Source: Bacterioplanes sp.
GTDB taxonomy: Bacteria > Pseudomonadota > Gammaproteobacteria > Pseudomonadales > Oceanobacteraceae
Length of the DNA stretch: 54,055 bases
Assembly (NCBI GenBank): GCA_014859445.1
Contig: JACUUC010000019.1
Span: 1 to 54,055, forward strand
Direction: 5' to 3'
Positions 1-7,873 of the stretch are shown one piece after another (positions within the stretch are counted from its first letter, which is position 1; each line of letters opens with the position of its first letter). Made by a program: the position numbers and the translations under genes. Under the pieces are notes generated by a model. It saw nothing but the letters and a program-made list of their open reading frames with translations. It was not told where the DNA came from and did no database searches.

Positions 1-46
1 CTAAGTATTCATCAACCGTTATCGTATGAATTAATAGGAAGAGTAT

Positions 47-736
47 ATGAATTGGTTAGCGCAAAAACTAGGCGATATCGCGACGCAATATCCTGGAGCC
101 GCTCGTATTTTACATGCCCATCGATTGGATTTTTGTTGTGCGGGTCAACAAACCTTGGCCGATGCGATTGCGGCAGGATCGTTGCAGTCTGAGAATATTG
201 TGCAGCAATTGGATGCCTTGTCATTATCAGCCGAAGAAGTCATTAATTGGCATGAGCGACCTGTGTCGGAATTAATCCAATACATCATGAGTCAGTATCA
301 CGAAAAACACCGACAGCAGCTGCCGGTGTTAATTACGTTGGCCAATAAAGTAGAGCGCGTTCATGCCCGCGCGGTTTCTTGCCCGACAGGATTGGGTCAA
401 CACCTTCGTGATATGAAGCATGAGCTTGAAAGTCACATGATGAAAGAGGAACAAATTTTATTTCCTATGTTAGCCGGTGGTGTTTACCCATCTGGGCCCA
501 TTGAGGTGATGCAGGCCGAGCATACGGATCATGGCGAGGCATTGGCTGAACTGGAACGGCTAACTCACAACCTAGAGTTGCCTGCGGGGGCCTGTGCAAC
601 GTGGACGGCACTGTATTCTGGTTTACGTGAACTGAAGGAGGATTTGATGGCGCACATTGCGTTGGAGAACCATGTTTTGTTTGTGCCTAGGCCGGAGCCT
701 GAAGTCAACGCGCAGTGTTGCGGTGGTTGCCAGTGA
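47..736 (+). CDS. ytfE: Iron-sulfur cluster repair di-iron protein (RIC/YtfE/ScdA family)
   Basis: Cytoplasmic di-iron protein that helps restore Fe-S and iron centres damaged by nitric oxide or oxidants (family knowledge). The N-terminal DUF542/ScdA-N domain (about residues 1-60) carries the expected Cys pair in LDFCCAG (C30, C31). The rest is a hemerythrin-like four-helix domain with spaced histidines and glutamates (SQYHEKHR, MKHELESHMMKEE, EHTDHGEA, HIALENH). The 229 aa length is close to the E. coli protein (220 aa). ATG 47 follows an AGGAAG ribosome site at 36-41. It ends in a Cys-rich tail (NAQCCGGCQ) that is not part of the core domain. It stands first in a denitrification island, which fits an NO-defence role. 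Its promoter lies mostly outside the window. Confidence 0.93.
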   Translation: MNWLAQKLGDIATQYPGAARILHAHRLDFCCAGQQTLADAIAAGSLQSENIVQQLDALSLSAEEVINWHERPVSELIQYIMSQYHEKHRQQLPVLITLANKVERVHARAVSCPTGLGQHLRDMKHELESHMMKEEQILFPMLAGGVYPSGPIEVMQAEHTDHGEALAELERLTHNLELPAGACATWTALYSGLRELKEDLMAHIALENHVLFVPRPEPEVNAQCCGGCQ

Positions 737-880
737 CATGAGCATTCAGCCGCTTTGTGGGTAAGCAGAGCGGCAAAACGGGTAGGTCATTACCCATTAC
801 GAGGCATATTGATGACATGGTCACAATTGTACACTGCGTATTCAGACGCCTTAATCCATCCTGTCTTATCGAGTGTCGTT

Positions 881-1285
881 ATGAATATTGAGAGCTTTGA
901 TGATTTGTTAAGCGCTGCGCAACAGCAGCCTGACCCCCAACGATTGTTGTTTGTGTTTGCTAAGGCAGAGCTGCCCAAGGGATATAGTGCGGAGCAAGAG
1001 CAGCAATTTGCTAATGGGCAGGGCGGGACGCTCAGCCCCATTTTATGTGTCGATAAATTACCAGAAGAAGTCGCCTCGTTTGCCACCTTGGTGGCGGAGT
1101 CTGAACAAACGGGCATGAGTTGGGATATCGCGTTTGTTGCCTCTATGGCTGGGCGGGCTGGTTTCCCTCCGACTACAGACGAAGCTATTCAGCCGTTAAC
1201 GATGATGATGCAGAAGATCAACTCCGGCATCATCGCAGATTTCTTAACGTTCGATCGTCGGGGTGAGTTGATTGCCTTGAGTTGA
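881..1285 (+). CDS. Small conserved cytoplasmic protein of unknown function
   Basis: A 134 aa soluble protein starting MNIESFDDLL, with no signal peptide or membrane segment. From memory, homologues in Pseudomonas-like genomes are about this size, begin at the same point and are often labelled ribonucleotide reductase subunit alpha. I see no ribonucleotide reductase motif, so that label is probably a propagated error. The frame is open upstream. ATG 812 (MTWSQLY) has a GAGG at 801-804 and would add 23 residues; 881 is preferred because the conserved part begins there and a GAG at 871 is correctly spaced. Its 3' end overlaps the 3' end of the convergent ubiT by 42 bases. Role unknown. Confidence 0.7.
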   Translation: MNIESFDDLLSAAQQQPDPQRLLFVFAKAELPKGYSAEQEQQFANGQGGTLSPILCVDKLPEEVASFATLVAESEQTGMSWDIAFVASMAGRAGFPPTTDEAIQPLTMMMQKINSGIIADFLTFDRRGELIALS

Positions 1286-1768
1286 TCCCATCTGGTGGCG
1301 CTCAACATAGTCAAAGAACTGCATCAGCGGTTTGGGTAAGCGTGTATCGAGCGCCATGGCGTCCAATAAGTTTTTGATTTGCAATCCCATTTCCGTATCG
1401 CCCGTCATGAGCAGTTGTCGGCGGAAAAACAACGTATCAGGGTCGACTTCGTGATGTAGGAGTTGTAAAAAAGCGCGGTGTTGCGCGCGCAGCAATACGT
1501 CTTCTTGGTGATGGTCGGTGGTGACCACCATACGCTGATTCTGCAAGCTGATAAACAATGTAATGGCCAAGTCGGTGACTTCGATTTTTAACCAGCGCTG
1601 CTCCAGAAAATCCAATTCGCCATCAATAATTTCAAGTTTAAATAAATGATTAAATGCGGCACTGATTAGCGTTGATGATATGGGTTTTGGTGCTATTTTG
1701 AATGTGTTTTTTATAAGGCTTGGTAATAGTGATACTACCTTTTGATTAACTCTTTTTAAATGACTCAT
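1244..1768 (-). CDS. ubiT: UbiT, SCP2-domain accessory factor for anaerobic ubiquinone synthesis
   Basis: A 174 aa protein with one SCP2 sterol-carrier-like lipid-binding domain (about residues 35-140), matching E. coli YhbT/UbiT. With UbiU and UbiV it is needed to make ubiquinone without O2, probably by binding hydrophobic biosynthetic intermediates (family knowledge). The hydrophobic fold and the C-terminal LPKPLMQFFDYVERHQ segment fit the family. ATG 1768 has an AGGA 8 bases upstream. It is divergent from ubiU, with about 180 bases of shared promoter region, and convergent with the small gene at 881-1285. Finding all three ubiTUV genes beside nitrate respiration genes fits their anaerobic role. 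Confidence 0.9.
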   Translation of the reverse strand: MSHLKRVNQKVVSLLPSLIKNTFKIAPKPISSTLISAAFNHLFKLEIIDGELDFLEQRWLKIEVTDLAITLFISLQNQRMVVTTDHHQEDVLLRAQHRAFLQLLHHEVDPDTLFFRRQLLMTGDTEMGLQIKNLLDAMALDTRLPKPLMQFFDYVERHQMGSTQGNQLTPTIER

Positions 1769-1948
1769 ATTGCAGATCCTGAGGTGAATAATCGTTAATA
1801 TTCAGGCTGTATATCATGCTTGTTTATCCGTGTTAAATAAACGTCTTTTTGTCGACCCAATCTGATCTGGCGCAATATTCGATTTATTTTTTACGCTAGC
1901 ATGCAGCAACCTAAAGCAGGCTGTGTATTTTTCGTTGAGGTGCAGATG

Positions 1949-2944
1949 ATGGAGCTATTGTGTCCGGCTGGCAGTATGCCAGCACTCAAGGCCGCTGTAG
2001 AAAACGGAGCCGATGCGGTCTATGTCGGTTTAAAAGACGACACCAATGCGCGTCACTTTGCCGGATTAAACTTAGCCGATGGTAAGTTGCAAGATGCCGT
2101 GCAGTTGGCTCATCAACATGGGGCCAAACTGCACTTGGCCATTAATACCTTTGCTCATCCCGCGGGATGGGTGCGTTGGCAGTCGGCGATTGATCGAGCA
2201 GTCGAGGCTGGCGTGGATGTGTTGATCGTGGCCGATATTTCTTTGTTGGCTTACATCGCCGAGCAGTACCCCCACATTGAGCGTCACTTGTCGGTGCAAG
2301 CATCGGCGACCAATGCCGCTGCCATCGACTTTTATCGTCAATTCGGTGTGTCGCGAGTGGTGTTGCCGCGCGTGCTGTCGATGGCTCAGGTGCGTACCCT
2401 TGCGCGAACCTGTTCGATGGATTTAGAAGTATTTGCATTCGGCAGTTTGTGCATCATGGCAGAAGGGCGCTGTTATTTAAGTTCGTACATGACAGGCGAG
2501 TCGCCGAATACGGCGGGCGCGTGCTCGCCCGCAGCGTATGTACGTTGGCAAGAAAACAGCCAAGGTCAGTTGGAATCTCGTCTTAACGGTGTGCTCATTG
2601 ATCGCTTTGCCGACGGCGAGAATGCAGGCTACCCAACGTTATGCAAAGGGCGATTCCAGGTGGGAGACTCGGTCTATCACGCGCTCGAAGAGCCGACTAG
2701 TCTGAATACCTTGTCACTGCTACCTGAATTGTACCGCGAGGGCATTGTCTCGCTCAAAATCGAAGGGCGGCAGCGCAGTCCTGCGTACGTCGCACAAATC
2801 ACCCGCGTTTGGCGTCAAGCGATCGATACCTTACTGGCCGCACCCGATGATTTTCATGTGGCCGAGGCTTGGGACAGTGTCTTGGCTTCGCTGTCGGAAG
2901 GAAGTCAAACGACCTTGGGTGCTTACCATCGGAAGTGGAAATAA
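1949..2944 (+). CDS. ubiU: UbiU, U32-family O2-independent ubiquinone hydroxylase subunit
   Basis: A peptidase-U32-like Fe-S protein that pairs with UbiV to hydroxylate ubiquinone precursors without oxygen. The start MELLCPAG matches E. coli UbiU; ATG 1946 immediately upstream is an alternative, and a GAGG lies at 1937-1940. Four cysteines match the known 4Fe-4S ligands in position: C168 (GSLCIM), C175 (GRCYLSS), C192 (GACSPA) and C232 (PTLCKGR), about the same spacing as E. coli C169/C176/C193/C232. The U32 signature KIEGRQRS is present. The 331 aa length is normal. ubiV follows after only two bases. The longer frame opening at 1901 is rejected because the extra residues lie outside the family. 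Confidence 0.95.
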   Translation: MELLCPAGSMPALKAAVENGADAVYVGLKDDTNARHFAGLNLADGKLQDAVQLAHQHGAKLHLAINTFAHPAGWVRWQSAIDRAVEAGVDVLIVADISLLAYIAEQYPHIERHLSVQASATNAAAIDFYRQFGVSRVVLPRVLSMAQVRTLARTCSMDLEVFAFGSLCIMAEGRCYLSSYMTGESPNTAGACSPAAYVRWQENSQGQLESRLNGVLIDRFADGENAGYPTLCKGRFQVGDSVYHALEEPTSLNTLSLLPELYREGIVSLKIEGRQRSPAYVAQITRVWRQAIDTLLAAPDDFHVAEAWDSVLASLSEGSQTTLGAYHRKWK

Positions 2945-2946
2945 TT

Positions 2947-3840
2947 ATGAAATACTCACTGGGCGCTATTCAATATTATTGGCCTAAGGCGGATGTGGTG
3001 TCGTTCTATCGTGACGCGGCAGACTCGGATGTTGATATTGTTTATTTGGGTGAAACCGTGTGCAGTAAGCGTACGGAATTGCGCTATACCGATTATTTAC
3101 AGATTGCGCACCAATTACGTGAAGCTGGTAAACAGGTGTGTTTGTCCACCATGACCTTGCTGGAAGCACCGGCATTGATTCGAGAATTAAGCCGCTATGT
3201 GGATAATGGCGAATTTGTGATTGAGGCCAACGACGTCGGTGCCATTCACTTACTGCAAGAACGTCATTTGCCGTTTGTCAGCGGGGCCGCTATTAACTGC
3301 TACAACCAATATACATTACGACAACTGTTGTCGATGGGCATGCAGCGCTGGGTTATGCCAGTTGAGTTGTCACGTGACTGGTTGTCGGAATTGTTAGCGC
3401 AAGAAGCGGTGAAAGATGTACGTGGTTGTTTCGAAACCGAAGTGTTCGCATTGGGTCATTTGCCCTTAGCGTGGTCGGCACGATGCTTTACCGCACGCTC
3501 CGAAAACCGTGCGAAAGACGAGTGTGAATTATGCTGTATTAACTACCCGAGTGGACGCCCGGTGCTGAGTCAAGACGGTACCACCGTGTTTGTTCTGAAT
3601 GGCATTCAAACCCAATCCGGATTACGCTACAACCTGATTAATCAGCTATCCTCGATGGCCGGTTTGGTGGATGTGGTGCGATTGAGCCCGCAAAAAAGCG
3701 GTACGTTTGATTGGTTGGCACGTTTTCGTGCGAATGAGTTTGGTCAAGCCCCTATGCCACTGCAAGCCGATGACACCAATGGCTATTGGATGAAACTCGC
3801 GGGAATGACTTTGGAGCAAAGTGAGCATTATGAACAGTAA
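2947..3840 (+). CDS. ubiV: UbiV, U32-family partner of UbiU
   Basis: The second U32-like Fe-S subunit of the UbiU-UbiV complex for O2-independent ubiquinone hydroxylation. The 297 aa protein starts MKYSLGAIQYYW, as in E. coli UbiV. The 4Fe-4S ligands are visible at C39 (ETVCSKR), C180 (SARCFTAR), C193 and C197 (DECELCC), the same positions as E. coli; C196 is an extra adjacent cysteine. The start lies two bases after the ubiU stop, with GGAAG inside the end of ubiU as ribosome site, so the genes are probably co-translated. Its 3' end overlaps mogA by 11 bases, suggesting one ubiUV-mogA transcript. Confidence 0.95.
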   Translation: MKYSLGAIQYYWPKADVVSFYRDAADSDVDIVYLGETVCSKRTELRYTDYLQIAHQLREAGKQVCLSTMTLLEAPALIRELSRYVDNGEFVIEANDVGAIHLLQERHLPFVSGAAINCYNQYTLRQLLSMGMQRWVMPVELSRDWLSELLAQEAVKDVRGCFETEVFALGHLPLAWSARCFTARSENRAKDECELCCINYPSGRPVLSQDGTTVFVLNGIQTQSGLRYNLINQLSSMAGLVDVVRLSPQKSGTFDWLARFRANEFGQAPMPLQADDTNGYWMKLAGMTLEQSEHYEQ

Positions 3841-4381
3841 TTCCAGTGCCCATACCATGGCACGCATTGGTATTGTGACGGTCAGTGACCGTGCCAGTGC
3901 TGGTATTTATGAAGACTTATCGGGGCAGGCCATTAAAGACACGCTCAGCGCGTATTTGACCTCGCCGTGGCAGGCTGAATACCGTCTGATTGCCGATGAG
4001 CAAGATGAAATCGAACGCACGTTAGTTGAGTTGGTCGACGAGGTAGGCTGCTGCTTGGTGATTACTACGGGTGGCACTGGGCCAGCTAAGCGTGATGTCA
4101 CGCCCGAAGCCACGGAAGCGGTCTGCGATCGCATGATGCCCGGTTTTGGTGAGCTTATGCGTCAAGAGTCACTCAAGTATGTGCCTACTGCCATTTTGTC
4201 ACGGCAAACGGCGGGGCTTCGTGCGGCCAGTTTGATCGTCAATTTGCCCGGCAAACCGAAAGCGATTCGGCAATGCCTGGATGCGGTGTTTCCGGCCATT
4301 CCATACTGTATCGATTTAATGGATGGCCCATTTTTAGAGTGCAATGACGATGTGATTTCGGCTTTTCGTCCTGCGAAATGA
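3830..4381 (+). CDS. mogA: Molybdopterin adenylyltransferase MogA
   Basis: Adenylates molybdopterin before molybdenum insertion, so it supplies Moco to enzymes such as NarG. The MoCF-biosynthesis fold is evident: the GIVTVSDRASAG start, the TTGGTGPAKRDVTPEAT loop and the PGFGELMRQ and LNLPGKPKAI-like segments match E. coli MogA better than MoaB. The 183 aa length is slightly short because a loop before the PYCI segment is reduced. ATG 3830 overlaps ubiV; MARIG at 3857 is a possible internal start closer to the E. coli N-terminus. Its place between quinone synthesis genes and a nitrate transporter gene suggests dedication to anaerobic respiration. Confidence 0.9.
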   Translation: MNSNSSAHTMARIGIVTVSDRASAGIYEDLSGQAIKDTLSAYLTSPWQAEYRLIADEQDEIERTLVELVDEVGCCLVITTGGTGPAKRDVTPEATEAVCDRMMPGFGELMRQESLKYVPTAILSRQTAGLRAASLIVNLPGKPKAIRQCLDAVFPAIPYCIDLMDGPFLECNDDVISAFRPAK

Positions 4382-4522
4382 TCGGTCTCTGGTAATGCAC
4401 GTATCCATAGCCAACGGCTAGCGGCTACTCATTAATAAATACTCATGCCTCTGTGGGTCTATCCCCTGTGGCGCATTGCTGTGTTGTTGACGATCCGTCA
4501 CCATAACTCTTTGTTTTTAGCG

Positions 4523-4550
4523 TGAAGCGCTGTGAGATCTTAGCGCTTCA
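4523..4550 (+). promoter_or_regulatory. Perfect 9-bp inverted repeat in the 5' leader of the divergent narK paralog
   Basis: TGAAGCGCT (4523-4531) and AGCGCTTCA (4542-4550) form a perfect 9-bp stem around a 10-base loop that contains AGATCT. It lies 2 bases before the AAGG ribosome site (4553-4556) and 12 bases before ATG 4563. There is no U-tract, so a terminator is unlikely. A repressor operator or an RNA hairpin controlling translation or stability are both possible; the sequence does not decide between them. Confidence 0.5.
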
Positions 4551-4562
4551 ACAAGGACTTTC

Positions 4563-6152
4563 ATGGTGAATTCGTCTCGTTGGCAAGTCGAAAATAGCGT
4601 CTTTTGGCAGCAGCAGGGTGCTGCTGTTGCTTTGCAAAATCACCGTTTGTTAACGTTGAACTTAGTCATTGGCTTTGCGCTGTGGATGATTTGGAGCGTT
4701 TTAAGCATCGAGCTCATTCATTTAGGCTACCCCTTTACCGTACACGACCTTTTTTCGTTATTGGCCATTGCCGGATTTTCGGGCGCGAGCCTGCGAATTG
4801 CCGGTGGTATGCTGGGGTTAATCAGTGGAACGCGTGCCTCGATCATGGCCAGTGGCCTGTTGTTGCTGTTGTTTATTTTGGCTTTGTGGTGGGCGCTGCA
4901 ATCTTTATCTACGCCATTGTGGGTATTTCAGGTATTGGCCTTGCTCAGTGGCGTCGGTGCGGGTTGCTTCTCGTTGGCTGTCACGCATTTGAGTTATTTG
5001 TATCCGGCGCGTGAACAATCGTTGATGCAAGATGTGAATGCGGGTATTGGCAATGCCGGTGTCAGTGTGGTGCAAATATTGTTGCCGATTGGCTGGGTTT
5101 GGGGTGGTTGGGCGTGGTTTGGGCTAGAGTCTCATACGTTGATCCAAGTGGGTGGTAATGTACTCGGCCGTTTGCCCATTGGTACTTTGGTTTGGCCGTC
5201 GGCGTTGGCGCTCATGTGGGGAGTTCCTTTGCTGGTGTTATCCATTTTTTTGTTGAAAGCGACACCGGTTTATTATGCTCCTTCAGGGGGACGTTACGGC
5301 GGACGAGATTGGGATGCTCAGCATCTTGTGCGTTTCTGGTTGGTGTATGGGGTTATTTTTCTCATCTCTGCAGCGGCTCTGGGCGTCAGTCTTGATCACT
5401 TTAAACTGGGTTTATCCAACGAGTTGGTGATTTTGGTGACGGTAGTCAGTATTACGTTGTTGTTGCGCTATGTTCCTGGATTATCGACCCAGGAGCGCGA
5501 GCGTTATTACCGTATTTTTAGTAATCGTCAGCTGTATGTCTCTGGCCTGATGTACATGACCAGTTTTGGTTCCTTCGTTGGCTTTGCCCTGACGTTTCCA
5601 CTGCTCACCTATGTGGTGTTTGGCTTTCAGCAACAATGGGTCGAGGGGGAGTGGTTACGACAGCCCAATGCGGTGTCGCCTAACATCTTGATGTATGCGT
5701 GGTTGCCGCCGTTGCTGGCAGTCTTAAGCCGTGCGCTGGGTGTGTGGATGGCGGGCCTGTTTGGTAGTTTTCGTATTACCCAAATTGCCGTTAGCGGTAT
5801 GCTGTTGGCTGCCATCGGATTGTCGGTGGTATTGCATTATGCCTATCAAGCCTTGCAGCCAGAACCGTATTTCGTGGCCTACTTTCTGTTGTTTTTGTGC
5901 TTGTTTGCCATGATCGGCTTGGCCAACGGGGCGATATTCAAATCGTTTTTTCAGGTGTTCCCGCAGGGTTCTCGTACGCATTCGGTAGTGTGGATCGCGT
6001 CGGTGGCGTGTTATGGCGCCTACTATATTCCGCAGGTGTTTTCCCAGCACCTACTTACCGGCTCGCTGGATATCGCGATGCTGGGCTTTGCTATTTTTTA
6101 CTTACTCAGCCTGCTTTTACATCATTTCTTTCATCGCTATGGATTGCGTTAA
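4563..6152 (+). CDS. Divergent NarK-family (NNP, MFS) transporter
   Basis: An inner-membrane protein of 529 aa with about 12 hydrophobic spans, paralogous to the NarK at 27720-29312. Both share the N-terminal WxVENSxFWxQQG segment, the AIAGxSGAxLRI stretch of TM2 and a VNAGIGNAGVSVVQ nitrate-signature segment. Both substrate-binding arginines have counterparts (R78 in ASLRIA, R390 in LSRALG). The second signature is degenerate (GLANGAIFKSFF instead of GIGNGSTFRSI) and the GGWxSDxxGG loop after the second arginine has become GVWMAGLFGSF. Nitrate or nitrite transport is therefore likely but altered specificity is possible. ATG 4563 follows AAGG; GTG 4566 is another possible start. Downstream it is convergent with the DGC gene. 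Confidence 0.8.
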   Translation: MVNSSRWQVENSVFWQQQGAAVALQNHRLLTLNLVIGFALWMIWSVLSIELIHLGYPFTVHDLFSLLAIAGFSGASLRIAGGMLGLISGTRASIMASGLLLLLFILALWWALQSLSTPLWVFQVLALLSGVGAGCFSLAVTHLSYLYPAREQSLMQDVNAGIGNAGVSVVQILLPIGWVWGGWAWFGLESHTLIQVGGNVLGRLPIGTLVWPSALALMWGVPLLVLSIFLLKATPVYYAPSGGRYGGRDWDAQHLVRFWLVYGVIFLISAAALGVSLDHFKLGLSNELVILVTVVSITLLLRYVPGLSTQERERYYRIFSNRQLYVSGLMYMTSFGSFVGFALTFPLLTYVVFGFQQQWVEGEWLRQPNAVSPNILMYAWLPPLLAVLSRALGVWMAGLFGSFRITQIAVSGMLLAAIGLSVVLHYAYQALQPEPYFVAYFLLFLCLFAMIGLANGAIFKSFFQVFPQGSRTHSVVWIASVACYGAYYIPQVFSQHLLTGSLDIAMLGFAIFYLLSLLLHHFFHRYGLR

Positions 6153-6210
6153 ACGATTCCGTTACGTGTCAGGGACGATGCTCGGCACTGGTTCGATTGA
6201 TTGATGTTGG

Positions 6211-6630
6211 TTAGGCCGATTGCTTGGCAATGAGTCGCGTTGAATACTGTTCTAAAATCCATTGCTCTAACGTGTCCACTTGCGCTTGATCGTAGTCATC
6301 GGCTGGATTTTTTTTAATGCCCATATCAGCCAGATTTAAGTGGGCATCGGCTGTGATGTCGGCCAGTTGAAGCGAGGCTTGGGCGCACTGCAATGGACAA
6401 CCATCAATAACAAAAATGGCGCGACCACTACGTGCCAATTTAAGAATGGCTTTCACTCGTCCGCCAATACCGGCAATGCATGACATTTGCATGTGCTGGT
6501 GACGGTCGAGCGTCACGGCTAAACGATTTGCCAGTTGTGCCGCAGGCGAGCAGCCCGAGCAGGAAAATACCAAGGGTTTTTCAATCGTAGGTGTTGGCAT
6601 TGCCATGGCTCTCATGTGGACGGTTGCCAT
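6211..6630 (-). CDS. DGC-domain putative zinc-binding protein, last gene of the nor operon
   Basis: A 139 aa cytoplasmic protein resembling the DGC family (PF08859), named for a conserved Asp-Gly-Cys, seen here as FVIDGCPLQCAQ. Further cysteines in SCSGCSPA and MSCIAGIGG probably bind a metal; the family is called putative zinc-binding but has no settled function. The start is uncertain: ATG 6630 has no clear ribosome site, and internal ATGs at 6615, 6606 and 6600 would bring the N-terminus closer to the conserved IEKPLVFSCSGCS. It lies 37 bases downstream of the cytochrome c gene on the same strand and is probably the last cistron of the nor operon. Confidence 0.75.
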   Translation of the reverse strand: MATVHMRAMAMPTPTIEKPLVFSCSGCSPAAQLANRLAVTLDRHQHMQMSCIAGIGGRVKAILKLARSGRAIFVIDGCPLQCAQASLQLADITADAHLNLADMGIKKNPADDYDQAQVDTLEQWILEQYSTRLIAKQSA

Positions 6631-6667
6631 AATGGGTGCTGCTCAGTTATGAACAGCACCGTATCCA

Positions 6668-6991
6668 TTATTTTGCGGCTTGTTGGCTATAGAACGCGGC
6701 CAAGTCAGCAATGTCTTGATCACTCAAGTTTTTTGCCATCGGTGTCATGATGGCGGCATTGCCGCCAGTGCGTTGTCCGTCGCGATAGGCTTTCATTGCG
6801 ATATCCAAATATTGAGCATGCTGCCCCGCGATTTTCGGATACATGGGCACCATGCTGTTGCCATCGGCGCCATGACAGGCTGAACACATGCCCGCTTTGC
6901 TTTTACCGGCATCGGCATTGCCGGATGCCATGACCGGCGCGCTGACAGAAAACATCAATGCACTGGCGATTAATAGTAATGATTTCATCAT
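6668..6991 (-). CDS. Periplasmic monoheme c-type cytochrome
   Basis: A 107 aa precursor with a signal peptide (about residues 1-22, ending PVMA) and one heme-binding CSACH at residues 36-40. The mature part is about 85 aa, with a Met-rich C-terminal region (AAIMTPMAKNLSDQDI) giving a candidate axial Met and the usual terminal helix DLAAFYSQQ. This is a class I cytochrome of c4/c5/c551 type, a plausible electron donor to NirS or NorC (inference from context). ATG 6991 follows GAGG by 5 bases; ATG 6988 is equally possible. The longer upstream frame is rejected because it would bury the signal peptide. It follows norF and precedes the DGC gene. Confidence 0.88.
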   Translation of the reverse strand: MMKSLLLIASALMFSVSAPVMASGNADAGKSKAGMCSACHGADGNSMVPMYPKIAGQHAQYLDIAMKAYRDGQRTGGNAAIMTPMAKNLSDQDIADLAAFYSQQAAK

Positions 6992-7025
6992 CTTTTCCTC
7001 AGGGTTGTGGCCTCGAATGGCCTTT

Positions 7026-7292
7026 TTAGGATTGGCTGATGATGACGCCGATGCTGACAAGCACCAGCAGTAACCATCCGCTAATCAGTAATCGAAAACG
7101 TCTCGGTGCGTGACGCAGCGCCATAAAATAATCGATCACACATTGTCCTTTAATCCAGGTCATGATGAAGATGATCCACGGCAGGCTTGTGTTGGATAGG
7201 GGCGTGACAGTGGACCGCCCAATCAGCCAGCCAATTAGGGTGATTCCCATCAGCATGCTCCACAGTATGGTAAGGCGGATTGTAGGCGTCAT
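7026..7292 (-). CDS. norF: NorF-like small membrane protein (cytochrome oxidase subunit IV type)
   Basis: An 88 aa protein with three hydrophobic spans (about residues 5-24, 37-53 and 66-86) and the WIKGQCVIDYFMALRHAP segment typical of the prokaryotic subunit IV/NorF family. In Paracoccus, NorE and NorF support NO reductase activity but are not core subunits (known). The start ATG 7292 overlaps the norE stop as ATGA, implying translational coupling. A longer open frame from 7538 exists only because it runs antisense-free through norE in another frame; its first 82 codons do not resemble the family and are excluded. Confidence 0.78.
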   Translation of the reverse strand: MTPTIRLTILWSMLMGITLIGWLIGRSTVTPLSNTSLPWIIFIMTWIKGQCVIDYFMALRHAPRRFRLLISGWLLLVLVSIGVIISQS

Positions 7293-7873
7293 AAATACAC
7301 CAAATAGAGTAGTGGAAATAACACCAGCCAAACCAAATCCACCATGTGCCAATAGCTCCCTGCACTTTCTAGGCCGGCGTGTTGATCTTCGATTTGTGGG
7401 TAGGTGCCTTGTTGGATACGCTGTCGAACGACGAACACAATGACCATGCCAAGCAGTACGTGCATGAAATGAAAAAAGGTGACGAAGTAGTACAAAAAGT
7501 AAAACGTGCCCGAACGCAAGTGATAACCCGCTTGCCATAACGAATAATATTCGATGGATTTGAACAGAACATAGACACTACCCAGAAGCAAGGTGGCGAA
7601 CAATCCTTGGAGAATACGTTGAGGATAATCATGGGATTGTTCGACGGCGTAGACCAAACAGGCACTGCCCGATAACAGTGCAAACGTATTCAATAAACCG
7701 AATATCGGATGCAGTGTCTGCACTCCCGCGCGAAATGTCTCCGGTTGCTGGTGTGCAGCCAGTGCAATGCTGATCAGTAACAGCGCAAATACGGCTAGCT
7801 CGGCCATGATGAAAACCCACATGGCCAGATCGCCCGGTACTTTCTTCAAGGCGGCTGAATTGATGGCATTCAT
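7289..7873 (-). CDS. norE: NorE, cytochrome c oxidase subunit III-like NO reductase accessory protein
   Basis: A 194 aa inner-membrane protein with five hydrophobic spans and the subunit III pattern: GDLAMWVFIMAELAVF at the N-terminus, SIEYYSLWQAGYH, FFHFMHVLLGMV and a C-terminal SYWHMVDLVWLVLFPLLYL. NorE proteins aid NO reductase function or assembly and lack metal centres of their own (family knowledge). The start overlaps the norD stop by four bases (ATGA), and its own stop overlaps the norF start the same way, so norD, norE and norF are tightly coupled. Confidence 0.92.
   Translation of the reverse strand: MNAINSAALKKVPGDLAMWVFIMAELAVFALLLISIALAAHQQPETFRAGVQTLHPIFGLLNTFALLSGSACLVYAVEQSHDYPQRILQGLFATLLLGSVYVLFKSIEYYSLWQAGYHLRSGTFYFLYYFVTFFHFMHVLLGMVIVFVVRQRIQQGTYPQIEDQHAGLESAGSYWHMVDLVWLVLFPLLYLVYL

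Noticed and set aside
749-774. Hairpin GCCGCT...AGCGGC after ytfE
   Set aside because: A six-base stem with a 14-base loop and no T-run is too weak to call a terminator.
780-795. Inverted GGGTA/TACCC pair upstream of the small gene at 881
   Set aside because: The half-sites point away from each other, opposite to NarL 7-2-7 sites, and there is no supporting context.
1862-1875. FNR-like box CTGAT-CTGG-CGCAA upstream of ubiU
   Set aside because: Only 7 of 10 positions match, too weak to list although anaerobic control of ubiUV is plausible.
7293-7538. N-terminal extension of the norF-like frame
   Set aside because: It lies wholly inside norE in another frame, is rich in Arg and His, and does not resemble the family; the ATGA start at 7292 explains the gene.
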